Below, one piece after another: positions 1 to 8,222 of a stretch of 51,914 nucleotides of DNA (the stretch's first letter is position 1; the number at the start of each line of letters is the position of its first letter). Source of the stretch: Candidatus Avimonas merdigallinarum (GTDB taxonomy: Bacteria; Bacillota; Clostridia; Oscillospirales; Acutalibacteraceae); contig CAJFGS010000020.1 in assembly GCA_904377855.1 (NCBI GenBank), positions 1 to 51,914 of the forward strand, written 5' to 3'. Made by a program: the position numbers and the translations under genes. The notes beneath the pieces were generated by a model. That model was given only the letters and a program-made list of their open reading frames with translations. It was not told the DNA's origin and did not search any database.

Positions 1-98
1 CCTGGTGTTTTGGTTGTGGGGTAACTCCATTCTACCATAGGGTTCTGTATGAACTCTTTTATTTCCCTAAAGTGTTGCACTTGTTAGTATAATTCACC
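1..98. mobile_element. possible insertion-sequence end (remnant)
   Basis: This stretch has lower GC than the rest and no coding capacity of its own. The phrase GTGTTGCACTTGTTAGTATA near 74-93 resembles outer ends of IS30-like elements as I remember them. The window starts inside it, so neither a transposase nor the other terminal repeat can be seen. This is a resemblance only; it may equally be the tail of a gene lying left of the window. Confidence 0.3.
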
Positions 99-105
99 AT
101 GATAC

Positions 106-143
106 AAAACCCCGGTATCCGCTTATCGCGGATACCGGGGTTT
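106..143. terminator. bidirectional rho-independent terminator
   Basis: A perfect 13-bp stem (110-122 with 128-140, loop TTATC) is flanked by TTTTG on the minus side and TTTCTG on the plus side. It can end the leftward XRE transcript and any transcript entering from the left. Confidence 0.75.
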
Positions 144-331
144 CTGCATGCAATTTTATTTTTCAGAGGGCTTTCCGGGGGTCTCCCCGGCTTTCCGGGG
201 AACCGGCGCCCTGCCCCGGGCCGTATTCTCCCCCGCGGGGAAAGAGCGGCGGCAAGGACGGGCGGGGGTTATCGGGGGAGGGAGAAGCCCGCAAGGGGGA
301 AGGCAAGAGGCGGAAAGGGAGCCGGGCCCTT

Positions 332-622
332 TCAGGCGCGCCGCTTTTCGGCCCGCACGCCCGGCAGGGAGGCTTCCGCCCCCTCCGTCCGGACCGCCTG
401 CGCTGCGCGGGGATACGGCTGTATGCGGTTGGTGCGCCCCATGAGGAAATCCACGCTGGTGCCGTAGAAATCCGCCAGCCGGTCGATGACGTCCAGCGAA
501 ACCGCCACCTCGCCCAGTTCGTATCGGGAATAGGTGCGTTGATTAACCCCCAGCATTTCCGCCAATTCGGTCTGACGGAGCCGGCGCGATTCGCGAAGGT
601 CGCGGATACGTTCACAGAGCAT
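332..622 (-). CDS. XRE-family HTH transcriptional regulator
   Basis: A small DNA-binding protein of 96 residues. Residues about 5-60 form a Cro/C1-type helix-turn-helix: LRQTELAEMLGVNQRTYSRYE is the recognition region, followed by the usual helix LADFYGTSVDFLMGRT. The last 30 residues are basic and look unstructured. The start is chosen because GAGGGGG lies 8 nt upstream of the ATG. It stands alone, reading away from the padR cassette, and has its own extended -10 promoter. Such solitary regulators are often self-repressing or phage-derived; its targets cannot be read from the sequence. Confidence 0.85.
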   Translation of the reverse strand: MLCERIRDLRESRRLRQTELAEMLGVNQRTYSRYELGEVAVSLDVIDRLADFYGTSVDFLMGRTNRIQPYPRAAQAVRTEGAEASLPGVRAEKRRA

Positions 623-683
623 GCGGATTTCCCCCTCGAAAAAATTTTGGCCGGCCTGCTGTGGGGCAGATTCCGGCAGATAC

Positions 684-692
684 GTTATACCA
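684..692 (-). promoter_or_regulatory. extended -10 promoter for the XRE gene
   Basis: On the minus strand the sequence TGGTATAAC forms an extended -10 element about 60 nt upstream of the XRE start. No good -35 is present at 17 nt. Confidence 0.45.
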
Positions 693-742
693 TAGCATAT
701 TTTGTCGTTTTATGCAAGGGGGCTCCGGGGTGGGACGATGAG

Positions 743-768
743 AAAAAGGGCGGAATTCCGCCCTTTTT
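743..768. terminator. 26-bp perfect palindrome, terminator-like
   Basis: Five A residues, GGGCGGAATTCCGCCC and five T residues make a perfect palindrome with a U-tract in both directions. It lies between two divergent promoters (684 and 793), so it probably insulates them from read-through. Confidence 0.65.
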
Positions 769-784
769 AAGGAAAATATTTTTA

Positions 785-821
785 TATATACCTTGACAGA
801 TGAGGTATATACAAATATAAT
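785..821 (+). promoter_or_regulatory. padR promoter with overlapping inverted repeat
   Basis: TTGACA (793-798), a 17-nt spacer and TATAAT (816-821) match the sigma-A consensus exactly. The arms TATATACC (785-792) and GGTATATA (804-811) form a perfect inverted repeat around the -35. This is the position expected for a repressor operator, and PadR is the obvious candidate. The transcript would have a leader of about 295 nt (830-1124) with no convincing gene in it. Confidence 0.8.
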
Positions 822-1124
822 ATACAGCAGAAAAAGAGATATCTTTCCCGCCGCCAGGGATAACGCCGGATCTTCCGGCGCGGGCTTTGCCCCGGTTTGC
901 ACCGCGGCACCACGGCCATGCCGGCTTTCCTGTGTCCCGGCGGCCGGAAGGGGATGGCCGGGCATCCGCTCCCTTTCCAGTGCCGATCGGGCGCGGGTGC
1001 GCGCCGGATTCCCGCCAGACAGGGGAAACGGCCGGCGGCCCGGGCTGTGCCGGGACGAGGGCTCCCGGGCGGAATCGAAGGGGAGGCAGCACGCCGCGGC
1101 TGCCGCACAAAAGGGGGGAAGCCC

Positions 1125-1448
1125 ATGTCCATTGCCTCGGATATGATACGGGGGCATACCGACGCCATTATCCTGGCGCACCTGCTCCGCCACGACAGCT
1201 ACGGGTATGAAATCAACAAAGCGATCCTGCAGACCACCGGCGGGCGGTATGAGCTGAAGGAAGCGACGTTGTACACCGCCTTCCGCCGGCTGGAACAGGC
1301 CGGGATGATCCGGTCCTATTGGGGGGACGAGACCACCGGCGCCCGCCGCCGGTATTACGCGATTACCGACCTCGGGCGGGCCGCTTACCGGCAGTACCGC
1401 GCCGATTGGGAGGAAGCGCGGCAGATGATTGACAGCCTGATTGGATGA
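1125..1448 (+). CDS. PadR-family transcriptional regulator
   Basis: A 107-residue winged-helix regulator. The PadR signature is clear: ILAHLLRHDSYGYEI in the first helices, then LKEATLYTAFRRLEQAGMI (recognition helix) and a wing with the charged RRRYYAITDLGR motif. It lacks a long C-terminal domain, so it belongs to the short PadR type that dimerises by its last helix. The start ATG at 1125 follows AGGGGGGAA by 4-5 nt. It is first in a three-gene cassette with the HAAS membrane protein and the DUF4097 protein, a common Firmicute arrangement in which PadR controls envelope-related genes. Self-repression through the inverted repeat at 785-811 is inferred. Confidence 0.92.
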   Translation: MSIASDMIRGHTDAIILAHLLRHDSYGYEINKAILQTTGGRYELKEATLYTAFRRLEQAGMIRSYWGDETTGARRRYYAITDLGRAAYRQYRADWEEARQMIDSLIG

Positions 1449-1502
1449 CCGGGGCGGGAGGGGGCCTCCGGGCCGCCGCCCGCCGGAAAGGATGAGAATC
1501 GG

Positions 1503-2159
1503 ATGATTGAGAAAATTCGCGCCCATGTGGAAGACTTGTTCAAGGAGGCGCCGGCCACCCGGCAGGCGCACGACCTCAAGGAGGAGGTCTGCTCCAACCT
1601 GATTGACCGGTATGTGGATCTGACCGGGCAGGGGATGCCCGAGGAGGAGGCGTTCAACATCGCCGTCGCCGGCATCGGGGACATCGACGGCCTGCTGGCG
1701 GAATTACAGCGGGATGGAGGGACGGCGGAAGACGAAAAAAGGCGGCGGCACAGCGCGCTGATGGTGTCCGGCGCCGTCGGGCTGTATATCCTCAGCGTTG
1801 TGCCCGTGCTGCTGGTCGGGGAATCCGGTTCCGAAAGCGACGCTGTCAAAGGGGTGGTCGCCATGTTCGTCCTGTGCGCCGTGGCCACCATGATGCTGGT
1901 TTACAACGCCATGTCCAAGCCGAAATACCACAAACAGGACGACACCATGGTGGAAGAATTCCGGGAGTGGAAGCAGACCAGGCAGAAAGGCGACGCGCTT
2001 TACAATACGCTGTCGGGCGCGCTCTGGTCGCTGGTGGTCATCGCGTACTTTGTGGTCAGCTTTTTATTCACGGCGTGGACCTATTCCTGGCTGATTTTCC
2101 TGGTGGGGGTGGCGCTCCAGCAGGTGATGCACGCGGTTTTCCTCCTGCGGAAAAGGTAG
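1503..2159 (+). CDS. HAAS/DUF1700-like membrane protein
   Basis: A 218-residue protein. Residues 1-70 form the helical N-terminal domain found in HAAS / permease-prefix proteins: LKEEVCSNLIDRYVDLTGQG and the typical AVAGIGDIDGLL motif. Four predicted membrane helices follow, at about 85-105, 118-138, 165-188 and 192-212. Such proteins usually sit next to a PadR regulator and may relay signals at the membrane; no enzymatic function is known. It begins 54 nt after padR with AAAGGATGAGAATCGG before the ATG, so it is almost certainly co-transcribed. Confidence 0.85.
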   Translation: MIEKIRAHVEDLFKEAPATRQAHDLKEEVCSNLIDRYVDLTGQGMPEEEAFNIAVAGIGDIDGLLAELQRDGGTAEDEKRRRHSALMVSGAVGLYILSVVPVLLVGESGSESDAVKGVVAMFVLCAVATMMLVYNAMSKPKYHKQDDTMVEEFREWKQTRQKGDALYNTLSGALWSLVVIAYFVVSFLFTAWTYSWLIFLVGVALQQVMHAVFLLRKR

Positions 2160-2201
2160 GGGATCCGCCGGGTTACGCCAGGGAGAAAGGATGGACGGGA
2201 A

Positions 2202-3089
2202 ATGAGCAAAAAGGGAGCGGTAATCCTGATTGTTGTCTGGTCGGCGGTCGCGGTGCTGCTGGTGGCATTGCTGGTGGCGCTGACCGTTACCGGCGGTATC
2301 TTCGGCGAGCCGAAAGTGATCGCCGCGGCGGAAATGGACGGGGACGCTTTCGACAGCGTGGAGATTGAATGGAAATCGGGGAAGGTGGAGGTCACCCCCT
2401 CCGCCGACGGCCGAATGCACCTGACGCAGCGTTCCCGGTACAAGGTGGAGGAACTGGAACATTATGTGGAGGACGGCCGGCTGATCCTGCGGGAGCGGGC
2501 CAGCTGGGGGCTGGTTTTCTTCGGCATCGGATCCCGTTCCTCCGATCTGGAACTGCAGCTGCCCGACAAGCAGTATGGGGATTTCCTGCTGAGCATGAGT
2601 TCGGGCAGCACCGCGCTGGAAGGGGTATCCGCCGACCATATGCAGCTCAAGCTGACCTCCGGGAGGCTGACGGGGACGGGACTTTCCGCCGGGACGCTCA
2701 ACGCGGACATGACCAGCGGCAGCATGAAGGTGACCGGCGCCCGTGCGGACGCGCTGCGGGTGGAGGTCACTTCGGGCAAAGCGTCGATCCAGGGGAGCTT
2801 CCCTTCGGTGGAGGGGAAAGCGACCAGCGGTACGGTGCGGATAGAAACCGACGTGCTGCCCACCCATCTGGACGGGCAGCTGACCTCTGGCAGGATGTCC
2901 TTTGCCATCCCGGACAACACCGGCTTCTCGCTTTACTGCAGGAAATCGTCCGGCAGCCTGAAGAGCGATTTTGCCCTGATGCAGTCGGTAACCGACAAGA
3001 GCCAGTACGCGTTCGGTTCGGGCGGGCCGGCCTATACCGGCAAGCTAACCAGCGGCACGCTGGAAATCCTCCGGGCCGGGCAGGAGTGA
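2202..3089 (+). CDS. DUF4097 beta-repeat envelope protein
   Basis: A 295-residue protein with one N-terminal membrane anchor (about residues 6-30) and an extracytoplasmic region with many short repeats of the type TSGR / TSGS / SSGS about every 20 residues. This is the hallmark of the DUF4097 right-handed beta-helix-like fold (for example GGDVSASTASGSV in better-known members). It is the last gene of the PadR cassette, 42 nt after the HAAS gene, and is followed by a strong terminator. Its role is unknown; an adhesin-like or envelope-stress role has been proposed for relatives. Confidence 0.88.
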   Translation: MSKKGAVILIVVWSAVAVLLVALLVALTVTGGIFGEPKVIAAAEMDGDAFDSVEIEWKSGKVEVTPSADGRMHLTQRSRYKVEELEHYVEDGRLILRERASWGLVFFGIGSRSSDLELQLPDKQYGDFLLSMSSGSTALEGVSADHMQLKLTSGRLTGTGLSAGTLNADMTSGSMKVTGARADALRVEVTSGKASIQGSFPSVEGKATSGTVRIETDVLPTHLDGQLTSGRMSFAIPDNTGFSLYCRKSSGSLKSDFALMQSVTDKSQYAFGSGGPAYTGKLTSGTLEILRAGQE

Positions 3090-3128
3090 CCGCCGGGCCG
3101 CTGCGGAGAAAAGGGAAGCGGACGATAG

Positions 3129-3174
3129 AAAACGCCCCGGCGCATCCGATACTTCGGGTATGCCGGGGCGTTTT
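3129..3174. terminator. terminator between the DUF4097 and methyltransferase genes
   Basis: AAAACGCCCCGGC and GCCGGGGCGTTTT pair with an inner CCGATACTTCGG hairpin. T-runs on both ends allow it to serve both converging genes. Confidence 0.85.
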
Positions 3175-3189
3175 GCCGCGTTTGTATTT

Positions 3190-3936
3190 TTATCGCTTTG
3201 CCCCGCCCTTTTTCGCCTGAACCAGCAGCATCATCGGCCGGCGGCGCTCGTCCTCCATCCCGGGGAGGCCCCTCATGGATCCCGGCGGCTGCGGTTCCAC
3301 GAGATCCGTAACCGCAAAGCCGGTGCGCAGCAGGGTGCCAAGGTAGGTGGTCAGCGTCCGGTGGTATTTCACCATCGTCTCCCCCAAGAAGAGGGCCTCC
3401 CGCTCCCCCTCCTCGAAATACCGGTCCACCGGCCAGTGGAGGGGGTTCCCCTCCCCGTCGCGGCACCAGTCCTGCGGTCCCTGGGCAGTGAAGACCGGAT
3501 GCTCCACCGAAAAGACGAAATCCCCGCCCTCCGGCAGGCAGCGGTAGGCCATCCGGCACACGGGCCCGAACGAAGGCAGGTAATGGAAGGCCAGCGAACT
3601 CATCACCACGTCGAAGGATTCGGGCGGGAAATCCGCCTCCTCGATGGGCAGGCGGCGGTATTCCACCACCGGGGAGGCGGTTTTCCCCCTCGCCGCGGCC
3701 AGCATTTTTTCCGAGACGTCGATCCCCAGCACGGCCGCGGCCCCCTGCTCCGCCGCATAGCGGCAGTGCCAGCCGAACCCGCAGCCCAGGTCGAGCACCC
3801 GCTTCCCCCGGAAGTCGGGCAGCAGCTTTTGGAACTCATGCCATTCGCCGGCCCCGTCCAGCCCCTTCACCGAGCGGTCCATCCGGCTGTATTTTTCGAA
3901 AAACGAGGGGTCGTCGTACGGGTTCTGCCGCGTCAT
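3190..3936 (-). CDS. class I SAM-dependent methyltransferase
   Basis: A 248-residue Rossmann-fold methyltransferase. Motif I VLDLGCGFGWHC lies near residues 48-59, the acidic end of strand 2 is GIDVSEKML, and motif IV is FDVVMSSLAFHYL. A C-terminal part with an EHPVF motif resembles UbiE/BioC-like small-molecule methyltransferases. The substrate cannot be told. GGGAGGAATCTT precedes the ATG. It is a single leftward gene separated by terminators from both neighbours. Confidence 0.88.
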   Translation of the reverse strand: MTRQNPYDDPSFFEKYSRMDRSVKGLDGAGEWHEFQKLLPDFRGKRVLDLGCGFGWHCRYAAEQGAAAVLGIDVSEKMLAAARGKTASPVVEYRRLPIEEADFPPESFDVVMSSLAFHYLPSFGPVCRMAYRCLPEGGDFVFSVEHPVFTAQGPQDWCRDGEGNPLHWPVDRYFEEGEREALFLGETMVKYHRTLTTYLGTLLRTGFAVTDLVEPQPPGSMRGLPGMEDERRRPMMLLVQAKKGGAKR

Positions 3937-4012
3937 AAGATTCCTCCCTGTTTTATCGCTGTTTCTGCCTGCTTCTCCGGCGGGAGCGGCGCTCCGCGCG
4001 CTTTCCCGCAGG

Positions 4013-4048
4013 AAAACAGCCCGGCGGGTTTCTGAGCCGCCGGGCTGT
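4013..4048 (-). terminator. nrdJ terminator
   Basis: CAGCCCGGCGG (4017-4027) pairs with CCGCCGGGCTG (4037-4047). On the minus strand the stem is followed by TTTTC, 26 nt after the nrdJ stop codon. Confidence 0.8.
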
Positions 4049-4073
4049 TGTGGCTGCTTTCAAAGGGGGCGGA

Positions 4074-6362
4074 TCATCCGCACTTGGAATAGCCGCAGTT
4101 CCGGCACATGACGCAGCCGCCCTCATGCTCCACCGGCGCCCCGCATTCCGGGCAGGAACGGATCTGGGCCGCGACCGCCGGCTCCACCGCCTTTTTGATG
4201 GCGGGGACCGCGGTTTCGGGCAGCTGCACGCCCCCCTCCTTGAACTGGTGGGTGGCGACCACCTTCTCAATGACCCGGGCGATCGCGTCCGGGCAGGAGG
4301 TGCATTTCATCCCCGGCTGCCGGATGGTGGAGGGGCAGCGGATGCCGCGCAGCTGGCTGACGATGGTCTTGACGTCGATCCCCGAGCGCAGCGCCACCGA
4401 CGTCAGCCGGGCCGTCGCCTCTGACTGGGAGGGGCAGCCGCCCGCCTTGCCGGTGTTGGTGAACACCTCGCAGATCCCGTAATCGTCGTAATTGACGGTG
4501 ATATACAGGTTCCCGCAACCGATCGCCACCTTTTCGGTGATCCCCTGGGTGGTGTCGGGACGGGGGCGGGGGGTGATGACGAACGCGGAAGGCCGCGGCT
4601 TCTCCTCCGGCGCGGGGACCAGCGGGGCGGCGGGGGCGGCCGGCTTCTCCTCTTTTTTCGCGAGGTTGAGCACCTGGATCTCCCGGCTGCCGTCCCGGTA
4701 GCTGGTGACGCCCTTGCAGCCCAGCTTGAAGGCGAGGGTGTACACCTCGGCCACGTCCTGCTCCGTCGCCTCATGCGGGAAGTTGACCGTCTTGCTCACC
4801 GCGTTGTCGGTGTGGTTCTGGAACGCGGCCTGCATTTTGGTATGGTACAGGGGGGAGATGTCGTGCGCGGCGACGAACACCCGGCGGATTTCGGCCGGGA
4901 TCTCCTCCATATGGGCGATGGTGCCCTCCTGCGCGATCCGGCGGAGCAGCTCGTCCGAGCAGAGCCCCTCTTTTTCCAGCAGGGCGCGGAGCACGGGGTT
5001 GACCTCCAGCATCTCGGTGCGGTCCATGACCGAGCGGATGTAGACGTAGGAGAATACCGGCTCCACCCCGGAGGACACCCCGGCGATGATGGACAGGGTG
5101 CCGGTGGGGGCGATGGTGGTCACCGTGGCGTTGCGCAGCGGCTCGCCGTCCTTGTAGATGCTCTCCTTGAACAGCGGGAAGGGGCCGCGCACCTTGGCGA
5201 GGGCGGCGCTGGCCTTCCGGCCGGTGGTGGTGATAAAGTCCATAAGCTTGTCCGCCAGGCTCACGGCTTCCTCCGAATTGTAGGGGATGCCGAGGTAAAG
5301 CAGCATGTCCGCCCAGCCCATGACGCCCAGGCCGACCTTCCGGGTGAGCTTGGTGGTGTGGTCGATGATCTCGAGCGGGTAGCGGTTCGCGTCGATGACG
5401 TTGTCCAGGAAATGGACGGCCTTTTCCACCGTGGCGGCCAGCTTGCTCCAGTCGATGGAGGCCTTGCCGTCCCGCGCGGTTTTCAGCATTTTCACCAGGT
5501 TGATGGAGCCCAGGTTGCAGCTTTCATAGGGCAGCAGGGGCTGCTCGCCGCAGGGGTTGGTGGACTCGATCTCCCCCTGGGAGGGGACCACGTTGTCCCG
5601 GTTGAGCCGGTCGAGGAAGATGATCCCCGGCTCGCCGTTCCGCCAGGCGGAGTGGACGATTTTGTCAAACACGGTCTTGGCGTTCAGCCGGCCGGTGACC
5701 TTCCCGGTGCTCGGGTCGACGAGGTCGTAGTCCGCCCCGGCTTCCACGGCGTTCATGAACTTTTCGGTGATCCCGACCGAGATGTTGAAATTGGTGATGT
5801 CCGCATTGTCCGCCTTGCAGTCGATAAACTGCAGGATGTCGGGATGGTCGACCCGCAGGATCCCCATGTTCGCCCCGCGGCGGGTCCCGCCCTGCTTGAC
5901 CGCTTCGGTGGCCATATTGAACACCCGCATGAAGCTGACCGGGCCGCTCGCCACCCCGCCGGTGGAGTTGACCGTGCTGCCCGAGGGACGCAGCCGGGAA
6001 AAGGAGAAGCCGGTGCCGCCGCCCGATTTATGGATAAGGGCCGCCTGCTTGATGGCTTCGAAAATTTCCTCCATGCTGTCCGGCACCGGCAGCACGAAGC
6101 AGGCCGAAAGCTGGCCGAGCGGCCTGCCCGCGTTCATGAGGGTGGGGGAATTGGGCAGGAACTCCAGGTTGGTCATCATGTCGTAAAACTCGTTTTCCAG
6201 CGCAATGAGGTCGGCGTCCGGGTCGTAATTCTTATCCGGCGCGGCAATCGCGCGGGATACCCGGCGGAAGAGATCCTCCACCGTCTCGGTCGGCTGGCCG
6301 TCCTCTCCCCGGATCAGATAGCGCCGTTCCAACACGGTGCGTGCGTTTTGGGTCAATTCCAT
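4074..6362 (-). CDS. nrdJ: vitamin B12-dependent ribonucleotide reductase (class II)
   Basis: Reduces ribonucleotides to deoxyribonucleotides with adenosylcobalamin, so it works with or without oxygen. The 762-residue protein has the class II pattern: LSACFVLPVPDS (substrate-side cysteine), NPCGEQPLLPYESCNLGSIN (active-site cysteine loop), and the C-terminal redox region. It ends with two CxxC pairs (CPEC, then CVMC and CRNCGYSKCG), a zinc-ribbon-like tail typical of the long clostridial form. The frame is open further upstream, but the start is placed at 6362 because AAAGGACGAAGCCGC precedes this ATG and the conserved protein begins here. The promoter carries NrdR boxes, so dNTP/ATP-sensing repression by NrdR is expected. 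No nrdR gene is in the window. Confidence 0.96.
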   Translation of the reverse strand: MELTQNARTVLERRYLIRGEDGQPTETVEDLFRRVSRAIAAPDKNYDPDADLIALENEFYDMMTNLEFLPNSPTLMNAGRPLGQLSACFVLPVPDSMEEIFEAIKQAALIHKSGGGTGFSFSRLRPSGSTVNSTGGVASGPVSFMRVFNMATEAVKQGGTRRGANMGILRVDHPDILQFIDCKADNADITNFNISVGITEKFMNAVEAGADYDLVDPSTGKVTGRLNAKTVFDKIVHSAWRNGEPGIIFLDRLNRDNVVPSQGEIESTNPCGEQPLLPYESCNLGSINLVKMLKTARDGKASIDWSKLAATVEKAVHFLDNVIDANRYPLEIIDHTTKLTRKVGLGVMGWADMLLYLGIPYNSEEAVSLADKLMDFITTTGRKASAALAKVRGPFPLFKESIYKDGEPLRNATVTTIAPTGTLSIIAGVSSGVEPVFSYVYIRSVMDRTEMLEVNPVLRALLEKEGLCSDELLRRIAQEGTIAHMEEIPAEIRRVFVAAHDISPLYHTKMQAAFQNHTDNAVSKTVNFPHEATEQDVAEVYTLAFKLGCKGVTSYRDGSREIQVLNLAKKEEKPAAPAAPLVPAPEEKPRPSAFVITPRPRPDTTQGITEKVAIGCGNLYITVNYDDYGICEVFTNTGKAGGCPSQSEATARLTSVALRSGIDVKTIVSQLRGIRCPSTIRQPGMKCTSCPDAIARVIEKVVATHQFKEGGVQLPETAVPAIKKAVEPAVAAQIRSCPECGAPVEHEGGCVMCRNCGYSKCG

Positions 6363-6402
6363 GCGGCTTCGTCCTTTCTGTATATTCCTGTATTGGATAG
6401 AC

Positions 6403-6418
6403 GTGTTGTATATTGTGG
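6403..6418 (-). promoter_or_regulatory. second, weaker NrdR box
   Basis: The half TATATTGTG matches the NrdR consensus acaCwAtATaTwGtgt; the other half is degenerate. It lies exactly 42 bp (four helical turns) from the strong box at 6445-6460, as expected for paired NrdR sites on one face of the helix. Confidence 0.5.
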
Positions 6419-6444
6419 GCGATTTATCCATTTTGCTGCTCGAA

Positions 6445-6460
6445 ACACAATATATTGTAG
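6445..6460 (-). promoter_or_regulatory. NrdR box overlapping the nrdJ -10
   Basis: ACACAATATATTGTAG matches the 16-bp NrdR consensus acaCwAtATaTwGtgt at nearly every position. It covers the -10 hexamer of the nrdJ promoter, so NrdR binding would block RNA polymerase directly. Confidence 0.85.
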
Positions 6461-6482
6461 TGCCATCCGATCCGTCTGTCAA
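6454..6482 (-). promoter_or_regulatory. nrdJ promoter
   Basis: On the minus strand TTGACA (6482-6477), a 17-nt spacer and TACAAT (6459-6454) form a near-consensus sigma-A promoter. The leader to the nrdJ start is about 85 nt. Confidence 0.85.
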
Positions 6483-6611
6483 TAGCTTCCGGCATTTTTT
6501 TGCGGCGGGAAGGGGATTAGGCGCTTTCCGCCTTTTTTCGCCGGGAAGCGCTTGAAAGGGAAGGAAAAAGACGGTACAATAATAGCACAAAGGCCGCGGG
6601 GAGGAGACGGC

Positions 6612-7120
6612 ATGGAGCGGGTTCTGGTGATTGGAAGCCCCCCGGGGCGGGAAAAACCACCTTTTCCCGCTGCCTGGCGGAAAAGCGGAAGCTGCCGCTC
6701 GTCCATCTGGACGCCCTTTTCTGGGAGGAAAACTGGCAGCCCGCGCCGGGGGACGCATTCGACGCGCGGCTGCGGGAGGCGATGGCCCGCCCCGCCTGGA
6801 TTCTGGATGGAAATTATGGCCGCACCCTCCCCCTCCGGCTGGCCCGCTGCGATACGGTGATTTATCTGGATTATCCGCGCATCGTCTGCCTGGCCGGCGT
6901 CGTCCGGCGGGTAATCGCCAACCATGGGAGGACCCGCCCGGATATGGCGGCCAACTGCCCGGAGCGCTGGGACAGGGGATTTTTAAAGTATGTCTGGGAT
7001 TTCCGCCGGGAGCACCGCGCGGAATATCTTGCCCTGCTGAGCCGGCAGGAGGGAAAACGGGTGGTTATCCTGAAAAGCCGGCGGGAAACCCGCCGCTTCC
7101 TGGAAGGGCTGCCGGCATAG
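6612..7120 (+). pseudogene. P-loop kinase (topology-modulation/FlaR-like), frameshifted
   Basis: The first ten codons read MERVLVIGSPPG. The frame then breaks in a C6G4 run (6638-6647). If one base is restored there, the P-loop becomes GSPPGAGKTT and the protein runs on to position 7120 as a 170-residue adenylate-kinase-like P-loop NTPase. Family marks downstream are intact: LVHLDALFWEENW, WILDGNYGRTL, DTVIYLDYPR and RGRTRPDM-like HGRTRPDMAANCPE. This matches proteins annotated as AAA/topology-modulation protein, of unclear function. A lone frameshift in a homopolymer with the rest well preserved suggests either a very recent mutation or a sequencing error. The start has GGGGAGGAGACGGC before the ATG. 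Confidence 0.85.
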
Positions 7121-7222
7121 GCCGCGGGGCGGCGCCGGCGGGCCCGCAGCCTCCCCCCGGCGAAAACGGGAGGCCGCCTGGCGAAAAGGCCCTCCGGGGA
7201 TTTTATGGAAAGGGGAAACCGC

Positions 7223-7975
7223 ATGCCCTGCTTTGCCAATTTACAGCTGAACATGGGCGCCCGCACCGACGCGGCGCTGGAAAAGCTCCTGTACGTGATC
7301 GCCGCGTATATGGACGCGCAGGGGCTGATGCCCTGCGGCCGGGAGAGCGCGGAGCGGACGGTCCGCCTCGGCCGGGAGGGCGACGGGCCCTGGGCGGTTT
7401 TCGACGACTGCGCGGACAGGCTGGATATCCACGCGCTGGACGGGCTGGGCCGCTGCCTGACCGGGAAGCTGCGGATCAGCGCGGTAGGGGTTATGGGGGA
7501 AGGAGACGGGCGGATGCTCCGGCTGTATGTCGACGGCCGGCTGTGGGATACCTATCTCCAGGCTTCTTCCGCGTACCCGCGGAACGCCGGCGGGAAGCAG
7601 GGGGATCCCCCGGCCCTGCCCCGCTCGGGCGGGGTCTGCGGCCGGACCCGGGCGATCCGCTGGAAGCCGGTGCTCCGGCCGGGGCATACGGTGCGGGAGC
7701 TGTCGGAGGCGTTCTGCGCCCCGCCCGCCCCGGGGGACGGCGGGCTTTCCCGGCTGCGGGAGCTGCTATGGCTCGGCGCGTCGGCGGAGTATGGCTTTGC
7801 TTCGGTGGGGGAGGACGGCAGCCCCTTCTTCCCCGGGATGGTCACGATGTACTTCTGCACCGCCAACCGGGTCCGGCAGCGGCTGTTCGACCGGCTTTTT
7901 AACCCCGCCTCCCGCGCGGCGGCCAATATGGGGGCGCTCATCCGCCCCGCCCGCTGCCGGATGTGGAAGGCATAA
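7223..7975 (+). CDS. hypothetical protein
   Basis: A 250-residue soluble protein that I do not recognise. The ATG at 7223 is preferred over one 18 nt upstream because AAAGGGG stands 7 nt before it. It has no signal peptide or membrane helix. It begins MPCFANLQLNMGARTDAALE, with an Asp/Arg-rich middle (VFDDCADRLDIHALDGLG). Several cysteines are scattered without a metal-like spacing. Codon use (GC-rich third positions) matches the neighbours, so the gene appears native and translated. Confidence 0.65.
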   Translation: MPCFANLQLNMGARTDAALEKLLYVIAAYMDAQGLMPCGRESAERTVRLGREGDGPWAVFDDCADRLDIHALDGLGRCLTGKLRISAVGVMGEGDGRMLRLYVDGRLWDTYLQASSAYPRNAGGKQGDPPALPRSGGVCGRTRAIRWKPVLRPGHTVRELSEAFCAPPAPGDGGLSRLRELLWLGASAEYGFASVGEDGSPFFPGMVTMYFCTANRVRQRLFDRLFNPASRAAANMGALIRPARCRMWKA

Positions 7976-8222
7976 AGCCGCCGCCCGACGTGTCCGGCTG
8001 CGCGGAAAAGCCCGGCGTCGACTAGCGCGCAGAACCATCCGGCCGGAGCGCCCGGGCAGGGCGACCGGTAGGCAGAGATGAAATCCCAAATCCCGATGCG
8101 GATGGTTCCTTGGAGGGCGTAAAAGGGGCTCCGTCCTTTTGGCGGGGCCCCACATACTGCGTGGAATCTATCGCACCGGGCGGTAAAACCGGCAGGGTTA
8201 AGAAAAAGGAGTCTGTATCCAA

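Noticed and set aside
4773-6485. 570-codon open frame opposite nrdJ
   Set aside because: Antisense shadow of a clearly conserved gene and it runs through the nrdJ promoter.
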